DNA of 64,000 bases from Spongilla lacustris (GCA_949361645.1 OX442433.1:5342177-5406176); one strand, 5' to 3'. Counted from the first letter of the stretch, positions 49,840-63,597 are shown. The notes: a model not told the origin generated them from the sequence alone. Numbers and translations: made by a program.

Positions 49840-50600
49840 CTTCTCTTCTCTCCTACCCTTCCTCTCCATTCTCTTCTCCCCTACCCTCATCTCCCCTTCC
49901 CTCTTCTCTCCTCTCCCCTTCTCTTCTCACCCCCTTCCCTCCTCTCTCCTCTCCCCCTTCCCTCCTCTCTCCTCTCCCCCTTCCCTCCTCTCTCCTCTCC
50001 CCCTTCCCTCCTCTCTCCTCTCCCCCTTCCCTCCTCTCTCCTCTCCCCCTTCCCTCCTCTCTCCTCTCCCCCTTCCCTCCTCTCTCCTCTCCCCCTTCCC
50101 TCCTCTCTCCTCTCCCCCTTCCCTCCTCTCTCCTCTCCCCCTTCCCTCCTCTCTCCTCTCCCCCTTCCCTCCTCTCTCCTCTCCCACTTCCCTCCTCTCT
50201 CCTCTCCCCCTTCCCTCCTCTCTCCTCTCCCCCTTCCCTCCTCTCTCCTCTCCCCCTTCCCTCCTCTCTCCTCTCCCCCTTCCCTCCTCTCTCCTCTCCC
50301 CCTTCCCTCCTCTCTCCTCTCCCCCTTCCCTCCTCTCCCCTTCCCTCCTCCTCTCCCCCTTTCCTCCGGAGTCTCTCCTTTCCCCCTTCCTTCCTCTCCC
50401 CTTCCTCTCCCCCTTCCCTCCTCTCCCCTTTCCCTTCCTTCCTCTCTTCTCTCCCCCTTCCTCTCTCCTCTCTCCTCTCCCCCTTCCCTCCTCTTTCCTC
50501 ATCCCCTTCCCTCCTCTCTCTTCACCCCCTTCCCTCCTCTCTCTTCACCCCCTTCCCTCCTCTCTCTTCCCCTCCTCCTTCCCTCCTTTCTCCATTCCCT
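49840..50600. repeat. 23-bp polypyrimidine minisatellite
   Basis: Regular copies of a CTCTCCCCCTTCCCTCCTCT-like 23-bp unit, near-identical from about 49930 to 50340, then degenerate. Since 23 is not a multiple of three and the strand has no purines, all frames stay open; the long ORFs are artefacts. Confidence 0.95.
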
Positions 50601-51298
50601 CCTAAAAGATGAGCGGAACACGTCTGAAAGTGAGAGCTAGTAGCCCTATTAAAAAAACGACCTTTAAGTTTCAAGTTTTAACAAAGCTAAAGCACATGCT
50701 TGTTTATTGTACGAAGAGGATCAGTATTCGAAATAAAAGGCAGGCAATCTGGTAAGCATCTTTTGTGTGAATGGCGATTTGCTCTGATCATATACATGTA
50801 CTCACATCAAGGACAGACATTTATGGCGATTATTCCTGATGCCTTCACTACTGGCTTTGAAGAACGTATGAGTACCTTCAGTCAAGAGGTGAGGGCTTTG
50901 AATCCTATGAGGATAGTTGGGATGGAGATTCGGGTTGGGGCTACATGTATGTCAGTTTAGGATGTTTTGGTTGGAGCCATGGGAAGGGCATTTATGGTTT
51001 AGCTCACATTATATTTTGTGACTTCACTACTAATTCCTCCTTTCCTATGCTACTACTTTCTTTAGGGATCCCCTCATCTTCCAGTCACATGCCAATTCAG
51101 AGACATTAACTGTTTAAAGGAAATTTTTTGATTGTGATGTGATTTAATGATGATAGCAAGTGAGCAGAACAAACTGTCCTATTGTACATACTAATGGGTT
51201 GTATTCCAAGATTCCCCTTCCTTTTACGTTTGTGCTCCTGCATGCAATGTATAAGTACATGTCGGAACATGACCCGCCAGGGAAAAAAAAGGAGTGAA
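50601..51298. other. No gene recognised
   Basis: A plus frame at 50700-50960 has no recognisable family. The rest is AT-rich. Confidence 0.35.
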
Positions 51299-51600
51299 AC
51301 AAGATATAACAATTTAATTAAAATAAAATTGGTGATGTAGGATTTGTATAGATAGCAATTGAGGAAAAAGTAAGGAAACAAGGAATTACGGATATTATGC
51401 ATTCATTAAATTATAAATATTACAGACCTACATTATTTAGCAAATCTACCTGCCTGAAAGTCTGCTAAATGTAGGTATGTAATAATTATTTAATGAATGC
51501 ATAATATCCGTAATTCCTTGTTTCCTTACTTTTTACTCAATTGCTATCTATACAAATCCTACATCACCAATTTTATTTTAATTAAATTTTTATATCTTGT
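51299..51600. mobile_element. MITE, ACAAGATAT family, copy 2
   Basis: Arms of about 130 bases, from ACAAGATATAACAATTTAAT to the inverse ending ATATCTTGT, enclosing CTACATTATTTAGCAAATC. A more diverged subfamily than the copies at 15511 and 53923. Confidence 0.8.
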
Positions 51601-51718
51601 AGACGCTTCAAGTCGGAAGGTTGAAAAACAGCGGACATATTGAAATGAATATCATTTGTTAATGACGTCATTGCTAAACATGACTATACCGGTAGCTGTT
51701 GTGCTGATCAGAGCCAAA

Positions 51719-52424
51719 CAGTGGCGAGGTGGCCGGGGGGGCAGGGGGGGCAGTTGCCCCCCCAGCTGGCCTTAAAAAGGGGGCGCCAAAATGACGATAG
51801 GGGCGCACCAGCCGCCAAGCAAACTACACGAATGAAGATGATTATTTATGTAGTATAGAGTCATAATGCTGGGGACGAGTTCATCAATGCGAACGTCGGC
51901 GATCGGAGGAAAGAAGGCGGGATTTTACCCCACGTGATATATATTTGTTACGTAATAGTACGGTTACGTACGTCCAAGTACATTGCTCTATACATGTAGT
52001 TGTAAATAGTTCCGGCCAAAACTTCGGCGGCTTGACTGATGTCATGAGATCTAGAATCGGCTACGTGTTAATTGCTACCAGTTTTTGTTGTTATCGTGCT
52101 GCTCGAACAGAGGGCACTATTTATTGGTGCATGTTGATTGCCTTAGTTTCCAATACAATCTGTGGAAAAATTAGAACGTGCACCACAAAAAATTTCGCGC
52201 GCTTCGCGCGCACCCTTCCCTGACGTCGGCGCGTCAATTATCCATGTGGAACCCACCCCCTCCTCGCCAAAATCCTGCATCCGCCCCTGTAACGAGATAT
52301 GAAATTCTGACAGAAAGGCAGCATGTGTGTTTATGTCTGTGTGCGTGGGGGAGGGGGGAGGGGGGGGGGGGGCGGCAGTCTGTGTATTTGCCCCCCCAGT
52401 GACAGACAAGCCACCTCGCCACTG
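51719..52424. mobile_element. Non-autonomous hAT element with perfect 8-bp target duplication
   Basis: Ends are CAGTGGCGAGGTGGC and its exact inverse. GAGCCAAA occurs directly before (51711-51718) and directly after (52425-52432), an exact 8-bp duplication as hAT transposases make. Length 706 bp, no transposase. Inside, near 52190-52290, is a second hAT-like end (GCATCCGCCCCTG) next to GCGCGCTTCGCGCGC, so it may itself contain an older element. Confidence 0.85.
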
Positions 52425-52449
52425 GAGCCAAAACGATTCTTTTCATAAC

Positions 52450-52990
52450 CAAGAAGAGCAAGCTTCTACCAGTGGGCTACCGCTTCGTAGGAGAAAGCAG
52501 TCGCCACCAATATGGGATCCGGAGCCGCTGATGAAGAAAAAAGCCCCATGCAATCAAAAAAGCCGATCAGCAGCTGTGATTGCCAGCAACGCATTGGGGT
52601 AATAAAAAAAACCTCTTCCCGACTTTCGTTTGGGCATGCATCTTTTAGCAATACTCCTTCGGAGAGCTCCAGGTAGTACACGCGCGCAGTGCTAGCTTTC
52701 TTGCATCGGCTTCAGGGATGTCTGGCATATGAGCAGCTAAGGCCTCAAGCTCCTTCGATGCATTGCTGGCACTCACAGCTGCTGGTCGCCGAGACTTGGT
52801 GGCTTGCGCTTGCTGCAATCGTGTAACAACTCCGGCCGTGGGGTTACCTCTCGGCCAGTCTCGGGGCTTTTTTCTTCATCAGCGGCGCCCATATTGGTGG
52901 CGACTGCTTTCTCCTACGAAGCGTCAGCCCAGAGGTAGAAGCTTGCTCTTCTTGGTTCTGAAAAGAACCGTTTTTGCTATGATCTGCACA
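52450..52990 (-). pseudogene. Broken ORF inside the inner element
   Basis: Minus-strand fragments in several frames read like decayed protein: QEEQASTSGLTLRRRKQSPP, then ELEALAAHMPDIPEADARKL and LEGVLLKDACPNESREEV-like text, broken by shifts and stops. Likely a relic of an element-encoded protein. The family is not identified. Confidence 0.3.
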
Positions 52991-53486
52991 CCCACTTTCA
53001 GTTATGTTTAGCAATGACGTCATTAACAAATGATATTCATTTCAATATGTCCGCTGTTTTCAACCTTCCGACTTGAAGCGTCTATTAAAGGGTAAAGACG
53101 ACTTATAATGCTAGAACTAGACCTGATTCCGATACAGGTACATTTGACTGCCTACATGCTCACTTTTAGGCAGGATAAAACGTGCCTAAAGAAAATCCTG
53201 ACCTAACACTTTTCCACCTCAAAATTTCCTGACAATACATCTTCAGGTATCAGATATATAAATAAAGCATGTAACTGATATATGTAATTTGCAGCTGTTC
53301 TTGCGCGCCAAGATATACATAATCACTACGTAAATAGGGAGTTAGCTATATTAAAACCGTTTCCATGACAATGCTTCACGTATAATTAGAAATGTGTAAT
53401 CGAGGTATGATTGGAACAGGTGGGGGTCTCATTTGTGTTTTTCGTTTTGCTCACCACTTTTAGCTAGCGAAGTTGTTTTTGTCAAA

Positions 53487-53795
53487 ATGCCTTCACGGCT
53501 ACAAAAGAGGAAAGCTAAGCGACGAGAGGAATACCTTCTAAATCGAGACTATGAGTTAGAGTCCTCCTGAGTTCGGTACGAAGCTGATGCTGAGCAAAGG
53601 CGGGCGTCTGCTCGTGACATGTACAGAGCAAATCTGGAGTCGAACGGAGCTTCTAAGTCTAAGAGGTGGCAACAGGAAAAGAATTCTGTTGCGGTGCGAG
53701 CTTCTAAGATGCGACGTTATGAACTGAACTTGACTCAGAGGGAAAGCTTGGCGCGCGAGTTTCGAACTAATGGAACAGCTGCAAATGTAACATAA
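53487..53795 (+). pseudogene. Basic repeat-protein relic from a transposon
   Basis: From ATG 53487 the frame reads MPSRLQKRKAKRREEYLLNR, meets TGA after ELESS (53565), then continues in the same frame VRYEADAEQRRASARDMYRA and so on to TAA at 53793. Tandem K/R-rich phrases of the kind RYxANxExxRAxxR are common in invertebrate transposon ORFs. One in-frame stop and the short length show decay. A further-decayed copy is at about 15200-15460. Confidence 0.55.
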
Positions 53796-53922
53796 CTGTG
53801 TAACTTGCTAGGCAATAAACATGGGACGGCTGGATTTTATCGTATGATCATATTTAGTTCTACATTGTACTACATGTATACACCTATATACTAGTAGTCA
53901 CTTATTTTAAAAAATGAATGAA

Positions 53923-54204
53923 ACAAGATATTAAAAACATTCTCTCTGAGAAAGTTAGTCAAGTGGTACATAGGATTTGAAGGCAATAGTGGTGTAAAAA
54001 GGAAGGGAACAAGGGATTCAGTGGAGATACAATAAATATTCCTATGTATAGAACGTCATTACAATTATGTTGCTAAATACATGTATATAAGAATAATTAT
54101 TGCATCTCCACTGAATCCCTTGTTCCCTTCCTTTTTACACCACCATTGCCTTCAAATCCTATATACCACTAACTTTCTCAGAGAGAATGTTTTTAATATC
54201 TTGT
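53923..54204. mobile_element. MITE, ACAAGATAT family, copy 3
   Basis: ACAAGATATTAAAAACATTC at one end, the exact inverse at the other; arms of about 120 bases (AGGATTTGAAGGCAATAGTG). Its right end abuts the truncated gene B fragment region. Confidence 0.85.
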
Positions 54205-54289
54205 ATTATATAGAATCCTATCGTATAACTTGTGCACCAAGAGGGCGATTGATTGTCGAGTGCCATTAAAGCACGCGATCTATCGAACA

Positions 54290-54358
54290 CCGAGTTTTGG
54301 AGAATGCATGGTGACCATGCACTTCTAGATCTTCTATATCTATGCGTTCGATAGACAT
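54290..54358 (-). pseudogene. Truncated 5' fragment of a gene B paralogue
   Basis: Read on the minus strand, ATGTCTATCGAACGCATAGA starts at 54358 and continues TATAGAAGATCTAGAAG, matching the first codons of gene B (27889 onward, MSMERIDIEDLE); CTCCAAAACTCGGT further on matches CTCCGAAACTCGGT. Similarity fades after about 70 bases, close to the MITE at 53923-54204. With the shared upstream region it shows that the block 54.3-56.4 kb is an inverted duplicate of the A-B divergent pair. Confidence 0.7.
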
Positions 54359-55309
54359 CAGTTATTTGCTGGAGTCCGTTTTGTGATATGCATGCATGCA
54401 CCCTTTATTATATATGTAGGCGTTTTCAAAACATATAAAAAACCTCACAATATTATGCAGGTACTTGCATGCATGGCTAGACAAACCTATTGACAAGGAC
54501 TAGACGGTTGAACTTTAGAGGGCGCATTCAATATTATCCTCGAGCTTGTATGCATGTAAGCATTGTCATGTTCTCATGCATGCAATAGCCGGCATGGGTG
54601 TCGTACTGCATGCATGGGTTCTATTATCAGGAGCGATATCAGCAGTCGCTTGCTGGACTTGTGGTGAAGTGCATGCCATCTAGAACAAACGCACTAACCA
54701 CCCAAATATCTTTCACGTATTGTCATATAATTTGAACGCCCCTCCGCGGATATGTGATTGTAAGCAAGACAGTCCACCCTGACTCCAAGCTTGATTGAGG
54801 TTTGAAATAATACCATATATGTGGTACTCGGTAACAAGAACGGCTTCGGCATGCAAGCTGTCGGTTTTATCAACCATTCTCTGCTACCACTTTTGTATAG
54901 GCAAACGGGAGTCGTTATCTGCCACACTTTTGCACAAATTAATATATATATATACACACTTAATCCGCCATTTTGGTGTACAATAATATATAAATGTATA
55001 ATCATGTGATTATATGCGTAGGCTATGTGCCGTGACACTTTGGCCAATAACTAGATGCTTTCAACACAATCCTACAACCGCGTGCGTATATACACGCGGA
55101 GATCCCGGCGTGATTCGGCTCAAGCATTTAGCAGGCTTTAGTTACAGGAGTTTAAGTAAGGGTCACATCGCTGTCAAAGGGCAGTCCACTCTCTGTATGC
55201 TGTGAATTAGCGGCAGCCAAACCACCGCCATGCACTTCGACCTTTATAGGGTAACAAGGCAATTTATGTTATATAAGCTGACTCGACCATTGGTACACGT
55301 ACGCTATAG
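54359..55309. promoter_or_regulatory. Inverted copy of the A-B divergent region
   Basis: Inverse counterpart of 26813-27888 (shared CTATTGACAAGGACTAGAC, AGGTACTTGCATGCATGGC, CAAGACAGTCCACCCTGACT). It lies upstream of gene C on the plus strand, as the original lies upstream of gene A. Confidence 0.6.
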
Positions 55310-56351
55310 ATGGCTCTGTCCAGGCACGTCACGGAGGTTATATTTAAGGATTCCCCAGAGAAGTTTGCAGCTATTCTATGCAAATTTCGAGTCCTTCACG
55401 ATCTATGCGTCTACTCGAATACAGCTATATTGACAGCGAAAACCCAAGAAAAGATTGATCAATGCTTGGTAGACTTCCGCCATATTTGTAAGCAAACTTC
55501 TCGACTATCTGAGAGAATCGCCAGCTGCTGGTGCGCTAAGTATATTATGTTCTTTGGCAACATCAGTAAGATCAAAGGTGATCCTTCTAGGATTCTTGCT
55601 ATTATTTGCAATCAGGCAAGAGAAATTTCCAGGGGATTTGCTGATATTGGAAAGCGAATCCAATGGCTGGCAGCTCGATTCCACGATGATTGTGAACGAT
55701 GTGCTAAAGCGGATGAAAAGACCTACACAAAACAAGTGGAAAGTGCCTTCAGAATGGCAGAATACAAAAAAGCTGCCAGTGAAAGACAGCGAATGACCGC
55801 GAGTATTACCCTATTTGCGATGGTAATTCCGGTGGTTAATCTGGTGGTATTGCCTTTTGCAATACACTCGAAAAGGATGGCAAATAAGGCCGTTATGGAA
55901 GAAAAGCTAGCGTTACGGGAAGCCGAATCTGCTTATGAGCAAGCAAAGGTAAAACGCCCTTATATTGCTTGACGTGCATGCATTCACGCTTATGTATGTA
56001 TAATTTGAATTCTGCATGCATGTGCCAGTACAGATCGCCGCCAACCATATTGCTGAGCTAGTGAAGCTGCTAAAAGAAGTAGAAAAAATATGTGAATCTC
56101 AAGCTGCCTTCTGGACTTTTCAAGCTAATAAATTCTCTAGTTCCGTGACCGGTGTCAAATATTTCATTGAACTAGGCCTCATAGATGAGTCTGTGGAGGA
56201 GATTGTAACCTGGCTGAAGGATCGGAAAGACGAGCTCGAACGATATCACACCTTGATGGAAACAGTAAACAAAAGCTTCAACTTTTTTACTGCTCTAGCA
56301 CCTACTCCTTTTCCCCGTTTGGCATTGCCCAGTTTAGATATTACTTTATAA
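55310..56351 (+). CDS. Helical protein gene C with central hydrophobic segment
   Basis: Exon 1 55310-55948 (213 codons) ends GCAAAG|gtaaaa. Exon 2 56034-56351 starts after GTACAG with ATCGCCGCC. Phase 0; 318 residues. About 85 percent like gene A by eye, with the same intron position and C-terminus (FPRLALPSLDITL against FPCLALPSLDITL). Hydrophobic stretch ITLFAMVIPVVNLVVLPFAI at about residue 165-185 is conserved. Conserved LLKEVEKICESQAAFWTFQA opens exon 2. It is five residues shorter at the start and three shorter in exon 2 than A. No lesion is seen. Function unknown, see gene A. Confidence 0.7.
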
Positions 56352-57151
<800 letters not shown>

Positions 57152-57280
57152 GCCAAAATGGTATTAGGAAGTATCTAGCTATCTTAGCCTTGACTGTACC
57201 TTTAGAAAGGGCTTTTGCAGCCCTTTCTAAAGGTACAGTCGAGGCTAAGATAGCTAGATACTTCCTTATACCATTTTGGC
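57152..57280. repeat. Foldback with about 62-bp near-perfect stem
   Basis: GCCAAAATGGTATTAGGAAG through CTTTAGAAAGGGCT is mirrored by AGCCCTTTCTAAAGGTACAG to the end, with two or three mismatches and a loop of about 5 bases. It could be a MITE or a small-RNA hairpin. Confidence 0.85.
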
Positions 57281-57489
57281 CACAATGTACAATGTCTCTT
57301 CCCCCTTGCCGGCCTCCCCCTCCCGCGCCCTATAGCATTTTATGTGTTTGTAATTGTGTCACCACCACAATAACGCAGCCTCAAAATTGTGCGGTTATTG
57401 ACAAACAATTCCTCAATAAATATCGCGATACGATATTTTACTCATATCGCGCAATATCGGCTAAAGACCATATCGCGGCAGCACTGGAT

Positions 57490-57639
57490 ATAATTATGTA
57501 TACGCTTGCGGAGAAGAATGTTTATTACATGTTTGAAATAAAATGAACTTTCCTGGTGGTGTATGGGCTGGGCCAGTATGGCTATGTATTGAATCTACTA
57601 TTGATCACGCCACCACATAGTGCGCACGTGCCGATGAGA
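57490..57639. repeat. Dispersed repeat, second copy, cut by the gap
   Basis: Matches 13447-13565 with a 20-base insertion (GGCTGGGCCAGTATG region). It ends at the assembly gap. Confidence 0.7.
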
Positions 57640-57839
57640 NNNNNNNNNNNNNNNNNNNNNNNNNNNNNNNNNNNNNNNNNNNNNNNNNNNNNNNNNNNNN
57701 NNNNNNNNNNNNNNNNNNNNNNNNNNNNNNNNNNNNNNNNNNNNNNNNNNNNNNNNNNNNNNNNNNNNNNNNNNNNNNNNNNNNNNNNNNNNNNNNNNNN
57801 NNNNNNNNNNNNNNNNNNNNNNNNNNNNNNNNNNNNNNN
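57640..57839. other. Assembly gap (200 N)
   Basis: Two hundred N, a conventional placeholder; true size unknown. Flanked on the right by a simple repeat that probably caused the break. Confidence 1.
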
Positions 57840-58016
57840 AGGGGAGGGGGAGGGGAGGGGATGGGAGGGGAGGGGATGGGAGGGGATGGGAGGGGAGGGA
57901 AGGGGAGGGGAGGGAAGGGGAGGGGAGGGGAGGGGAGGGGAGGGGAGGGGAGGGGAGGGGAGGGGAGGGGAGGGGAGGGGAGGGGAGGGGAGGGGAGGGG
58001 AGGGGAGGGGAGGGAA
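57840..58016. repeat. (GGGGA)n microsatellite
   Basis: About 35 copies of GGGGA with a few GGGAA and GGGAT variants, reaching back into the gap. Confidence 0.95.
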
Positions 58017-58161
58017 GAAATTTCGTTATAACGCATGAAATTTTGCTGAACGTATAACCCAAAGATTATTTAGATGTAGCCTTTGTAATACGGTATACTT
58101 GTAGTCTACTGTACATGTATATAAGCGCGTGCAGAGCTTAATAGTATTATACATGTATAAG

Positions 58162-60468
<2,307 letters not shown>

Positions 60469-60860
60469 TCCATGGTCCACAGGAGAGAAGGAGGGGAGGA
60501 TGGAGAGGAGTGGAGGGAGGAGGTAAATTGGGGAGGTGGGAGGGGAGTAGATGATTTTCACTCACCATCATGCATGTGCCAGGGTGTTTTTTATCAGATG
60601 TGAATAACACAGGGAGAATGGAGAGGACACACTATAGAGGTCCACCACCCGGTCGTTATACTTAGGTCAGCTTAGTTTCCATCTAATTCACTATGTTAAA
60701 ATAAAGAATAACATATACTATATACAAGTACTCCACCAGGATAGAGTACACACAAAACACACCTCAGCTGTGCACAATGATGATACTCACTCTGTGCACA
60801 CACGATATCTACTAAAATCCTGTTGACAGATTGCCTAGCACATAAACATTATCTATCACT
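60469..60860. other. 3' region of the kinase gene
   Basis: G/A-rich stretch (60480-60550), then AT-rich sequence with the AATAAA at 60700-60705. No other gene seen. Confidence 0.5.
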
Positions 60861-60861
60861 A

Positions 60862-61027
60862 CAGTAGAACCTCGAAATGCGGACTGCCTTAAATACGGAC
60901 ATATCAATAAACAAGACACTATCTCTAGGTCCCAAATAAGTTAGGTTGAATAATTCCAACCCATGAATAAGGACACCTCAATAACCAGGACACTTGAGGT
61001 GGGTCCCGCATTAGAGGAGTTCCACTG
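60862..61027. mobile_element. Pogo/Tigger-like MITE
   Basis: CAGTAGAACCTCGAAATGCG at the left and the inverse CGCATTAGAGGAGTTCCACTG at the right, with TA on both sides (60860-60861, 61028-61029). Length 166 bp, with internal GGACA repeats. The CAGTAGAACCTC start is typical of Tigger-type elements. Confidence 0.8.
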
Positions 61028-61029
61028 TA

Positions 61030-62062
61030 CATGTTTGTTATATTACGAGCGCTATAGCTTAATAGTTTATCTTGATACACATTTGCTACACATCAAAACA
61101 CACATGTTTGTAATTGCTACACAATTACAACACATTATATATATATATATAATTATATGTGCAACCATGCAACGCCGACACTGTAATATACAATGTATAG
61201 ACCACATCGATCACACAAGCACACTATGACCCTGCCTACATGCGATACAACTATTTTTAGCCTGCTACCATGTGTGTAGTTCGAAAATACTATACATGAT
61301 GCGCGATAATTAGAAATACAAGATAGGGAATGTTACTTTAGAAAATCCAGGTCCCGTGCCCGTGTAAAACAAATTTTCCAAGTATTATATCCCTAACGTC
61401 ACACTGCACCTGTAAACGTGGCTAACCTTTCACAATTTATAGCCTGTAAGTAAGCCAGTCGCTGGTCCACGATCCTATATATATTGTTTAACCCGCTATC
61501 AATATAAACGTGATCAAACAACATGAATTCATAAGACCAAACAGCGAACTGTTACGTCACCTTATGAGCTCGGAATGCGATTACAATACATACGGTTGTT
61601 GGGGAGACGAAGCCATTTTTAAAATGTTATTTTGCTGATCGTGTAGTACTATGGTGATTTGTTCTATGCTTGTGAAGTACAGTGTATTGCTAGTGTGTTG
61701 ATTGTGTAGTGCTATGGTATTGAGTGTATAGTGCGCACACACGTGGATACAATTAACCTAATTACTACAACTATTCTAGTTCCTGTGTGGTTGTGCATGT
61801 GTGTGTGTCTTTTAGTGTTGTGTATGCACCGTAGCTATGTGTGTGGGGGCATGGGGCATGCATGTGTGCTATGCACATATACAAAAAGTATAAAACTTGG
61901 CTAAATAAGTACATGTACGTATATGTAGCAAACTCCGCCTATCGCGATCGTCTACACCCACCGGCAGTGCTTGAAATAGGTGACGTTCTGCAATCAGAAG
62001 CTCTGCGCTGAACGTGATACTAATCATAAACCTATATCCGAACTACAGGCACTGTACTGACG
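61030..62062. other. Intergenic, probable 5' region of the next gene
   Basis: AT-rich with TG-rich patches (61640-61860). No exon recognised. Confidence 0.4.
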
Positions 62063-62157
62063 ATGGCCGAGAAGTATCGGCCAGCACAAGTCTCAGATAG
62101 GCATACGCAAGACAGGAGTTTACCGCCCTATAGCTATCCGCTTGACGCAAGTTATGA
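62063..62157 (+). CDS. First coding exon, version 1 (of three)
   Basis: ATG 62063; reads MAEKYRPAQVSDRHTQDRSL then PPYSYPLDASYE, ending GA|gtaagc in phase 2. The 3' end (GACGCAAGTTATGA|gtaagcaag) and following intron sequence match the versions at 63306 and 63598. Likely an alternative or duplicated first exon of the gene that continues past 64000. Confidence 0.45.
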
Positions 62158-62292
62158 GTAAGCAAGCATTCAGTGTATCAGTGTATATCCTTGTATTTGG
62201 GCAGTATTACTTGATCGTTGTGCCGTTCAATAACGAGGCTTCGATCGACATATACTTGCATGTAACGTTTACTTCTAAACTTTCCGTAGTCT

Positions 62293-62739
62293 CGCAATGG
62301 ACCTTTTGCCTTCTGACGTCACAAATTAATTGGTTGTGTTTGACACAACATAAGTCCTTATAGGAACTTCACGAAGAAACGCAGCAAGTACGAAATTAAT
62401 GTTAAATGAATGCCTGCCTATATTCCAAAATGAAGTACCTTCGCCAGTTACGGTGCAAATGTTACAGCGCTCACAAGTTACCGGAAGTTGCCCCCCAAAA
62501 ATCGAAAAGCGCGACTTCGCGTGTCTCTGATTAGCAAATTCCGCAATGTTTCGCTGCATACAAATCCCTTACAGAGCTTCATCGTGAAATACAACAAAAA
62601 TGAAACGTGTGGTAATTTACTTCTCAATAAAAATTTAAAAGGAAAAGCTTGTAGGAGCTATGATGGTGAAGTTATGCCATTTTTAAAGTTGCCCCCTCAA
62701 AATCCATGCGTGACGTCAAAGGCAAAAAGATCCATTGCG
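62293..62739. mobile_element. Small element with 28-bp inverted ends
   Basis: CGCAATGGACCTTTTGCCTT with CTGACGTCA at the left is mirrored by TGACGTCAAAGGCAAAAAGA with TCCATTGCG at the right. It lies in the intron after exon version 1. The open frame at 62488-62748 is probably not a gene. Confidence 0.6.
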
Positions 62740-62748
62740 AAAGAGTAA

Positions 62749-63204
62749 TGGACCCTTTGCATGAAAGATCGGAAGTACGATAAACGTCGCGTCCGGAGTA
62801 AAAACCACAGCGGTTGCCTAGAGACATTGTGACACGTTCGCGGACCTTTGCGTAATAAAATGGCAGTGCTCCTTCCCGCTCGGACAGTGATCCTTCGGCC
62901 GATCCAGTTCCTGGTCAAACTATGCTGCCAAAAGTAAGTTTGACCGAGTCTGACATACCCAGAGCCTTTTTTAAATGGATGGCTTTAAAAAGGCTCTGGG
63001 TATGTCAGACTCGGTCGTTGGCAGCATAGTTTGATCAGGAACTGGATCGGCCGATGGATCAATGTCTGAGCAGACTCCGAGCGCTGTGGCCATTTTATTA
63101 CGCAAAGGTCCGCGGACGTGACACGATGTCTCTAGGCAACCGCTGTGGTTTTTACTCCAGACGTGACGTTTATCGTACTTCCGATCTTTCATGCAAAGGG
63201 TCCA
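62749..63204. repeat. Foldback element, 456 bp
   Basis: Arms of about 220 bases from TGGACCCTTTGCATGAAAG to the mirror sequence ending GGGTCCA, meeting at AAAGGCTCTGGGTATGTCAG around 62985. About 93 percent match by eye; a short deletion is present in one arm. Related ends (TGGACCTTTTG) occur in the neighbouring element at 62293. Confidence 0.8.
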
Positions 63205-63305
63205 CTGTCTAATTATTTCTACATGTTTCTACGTTGCAATTTTATGATTTAATTTTTGTGACTTGAACATTGCAAACCTGAAGGGACTCCGGACGTACAG
63301 GCACG

Positions 63306-63361
63306 ATTGCCGCAAAGAATAAGAAGAGGCCAGCGCCTCTTACCTTTGACGCAAGTTCAGA
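63306..63361 (+). pseudogene. First coding exon, version 2 (start codon ATT)
   Basis: Aligned to the ATG of version 3, the start codon here is ATT. The frame then reads AAKNKKRPAPLTFDASS and ends GA|gtaagc in phase 2. Upstream and downstream sequences match version 3 (GGGACTCCGGACGT; TTGTGCAGTATTTATATA). Without a start it is probably inactive as a coding exon. Confidence 0.45.
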
Positions 63362-63597
63362 GTAAGCAAGTATTTAGTATTTGTGCAGTATTTATATAAT
63401 TGATCGTTGTGCCGTTGATCAATCAGTATTAATAACGAGGGACTGACCTATATATACTTCGCAATGCTTACTTCCAGACTCTCCGTATAGACGTATAGTG
63501 TCGCAACATGACATGTTTCTACGATGCAATTTCAATTTAACATTGCATGCAAACCTGCAGGGACTCTGGACGTGATTATAGCACAGGCCTAGGCACG

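Larger units (their letters stand above)
51602..53083. mobile_element. Inner element with 80-bp inverted ends
   Basis: 51602-51682 (AGACGCTTCAAGTCGGAAGG through AATGACGTCATTGC) is mirrored at 53000-53083 with about 97 percent match by eye. A hAT element (51719-52424) has inserted close to the left end. A second inverted pair, 52440-52540 against 52862-52975, lies inside. Confidence 0.65.
48280..53209. mobile_element. Composite nested element with 125-bp inverted ends
   Basis: 48280-48408 (TGTTAGGTCAGGATTTTC through GTCGTCTTTACCCTC) is mirrored at 53085-53209, with about 90 percent match by eye. Between them lie other elements: a CAGGGCCGGCG-ended repeat, a pyrimidine minisatellite, a MITE, an inner inverted-repeat element and a hAT insertion. 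It may be one old element invaded repeatedly, or two solo ends facing by chance. Confidence 0.5.
53240..54204. mobile_element. Repeat related to the 15009-15751 insertion
   Basis: Shares its start (CTTCAGGTATCAGATATA, AATAAAGCATGTAACTGATA), the basic-protein relic, and a terminal MITE (53923-54204) with 15009-15751, in the same orientation. Two copies of one composite repeat. Confidence 0.65.

Noticed and set aside
49759..50640. 293-codon proline/serine/leucine ORF and its minus-strand partner
   Set aside because: A 23-bp pyrimidine repeat read through in shifting frames; no domain.
54694..55047. 117-codon minus ORF upstream of gene C and its partner at 27344-27658
   Set aside because: They share text only because the spacer is duplicated in inverse. 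No splice signals, domain or conserved frame, so treated as promoter-region sequence.
57556..58062. ORFs spanning the gap
   Set aside because: They contain the N gap and the GGGGA microsatellite; nothing is coding by evidence.
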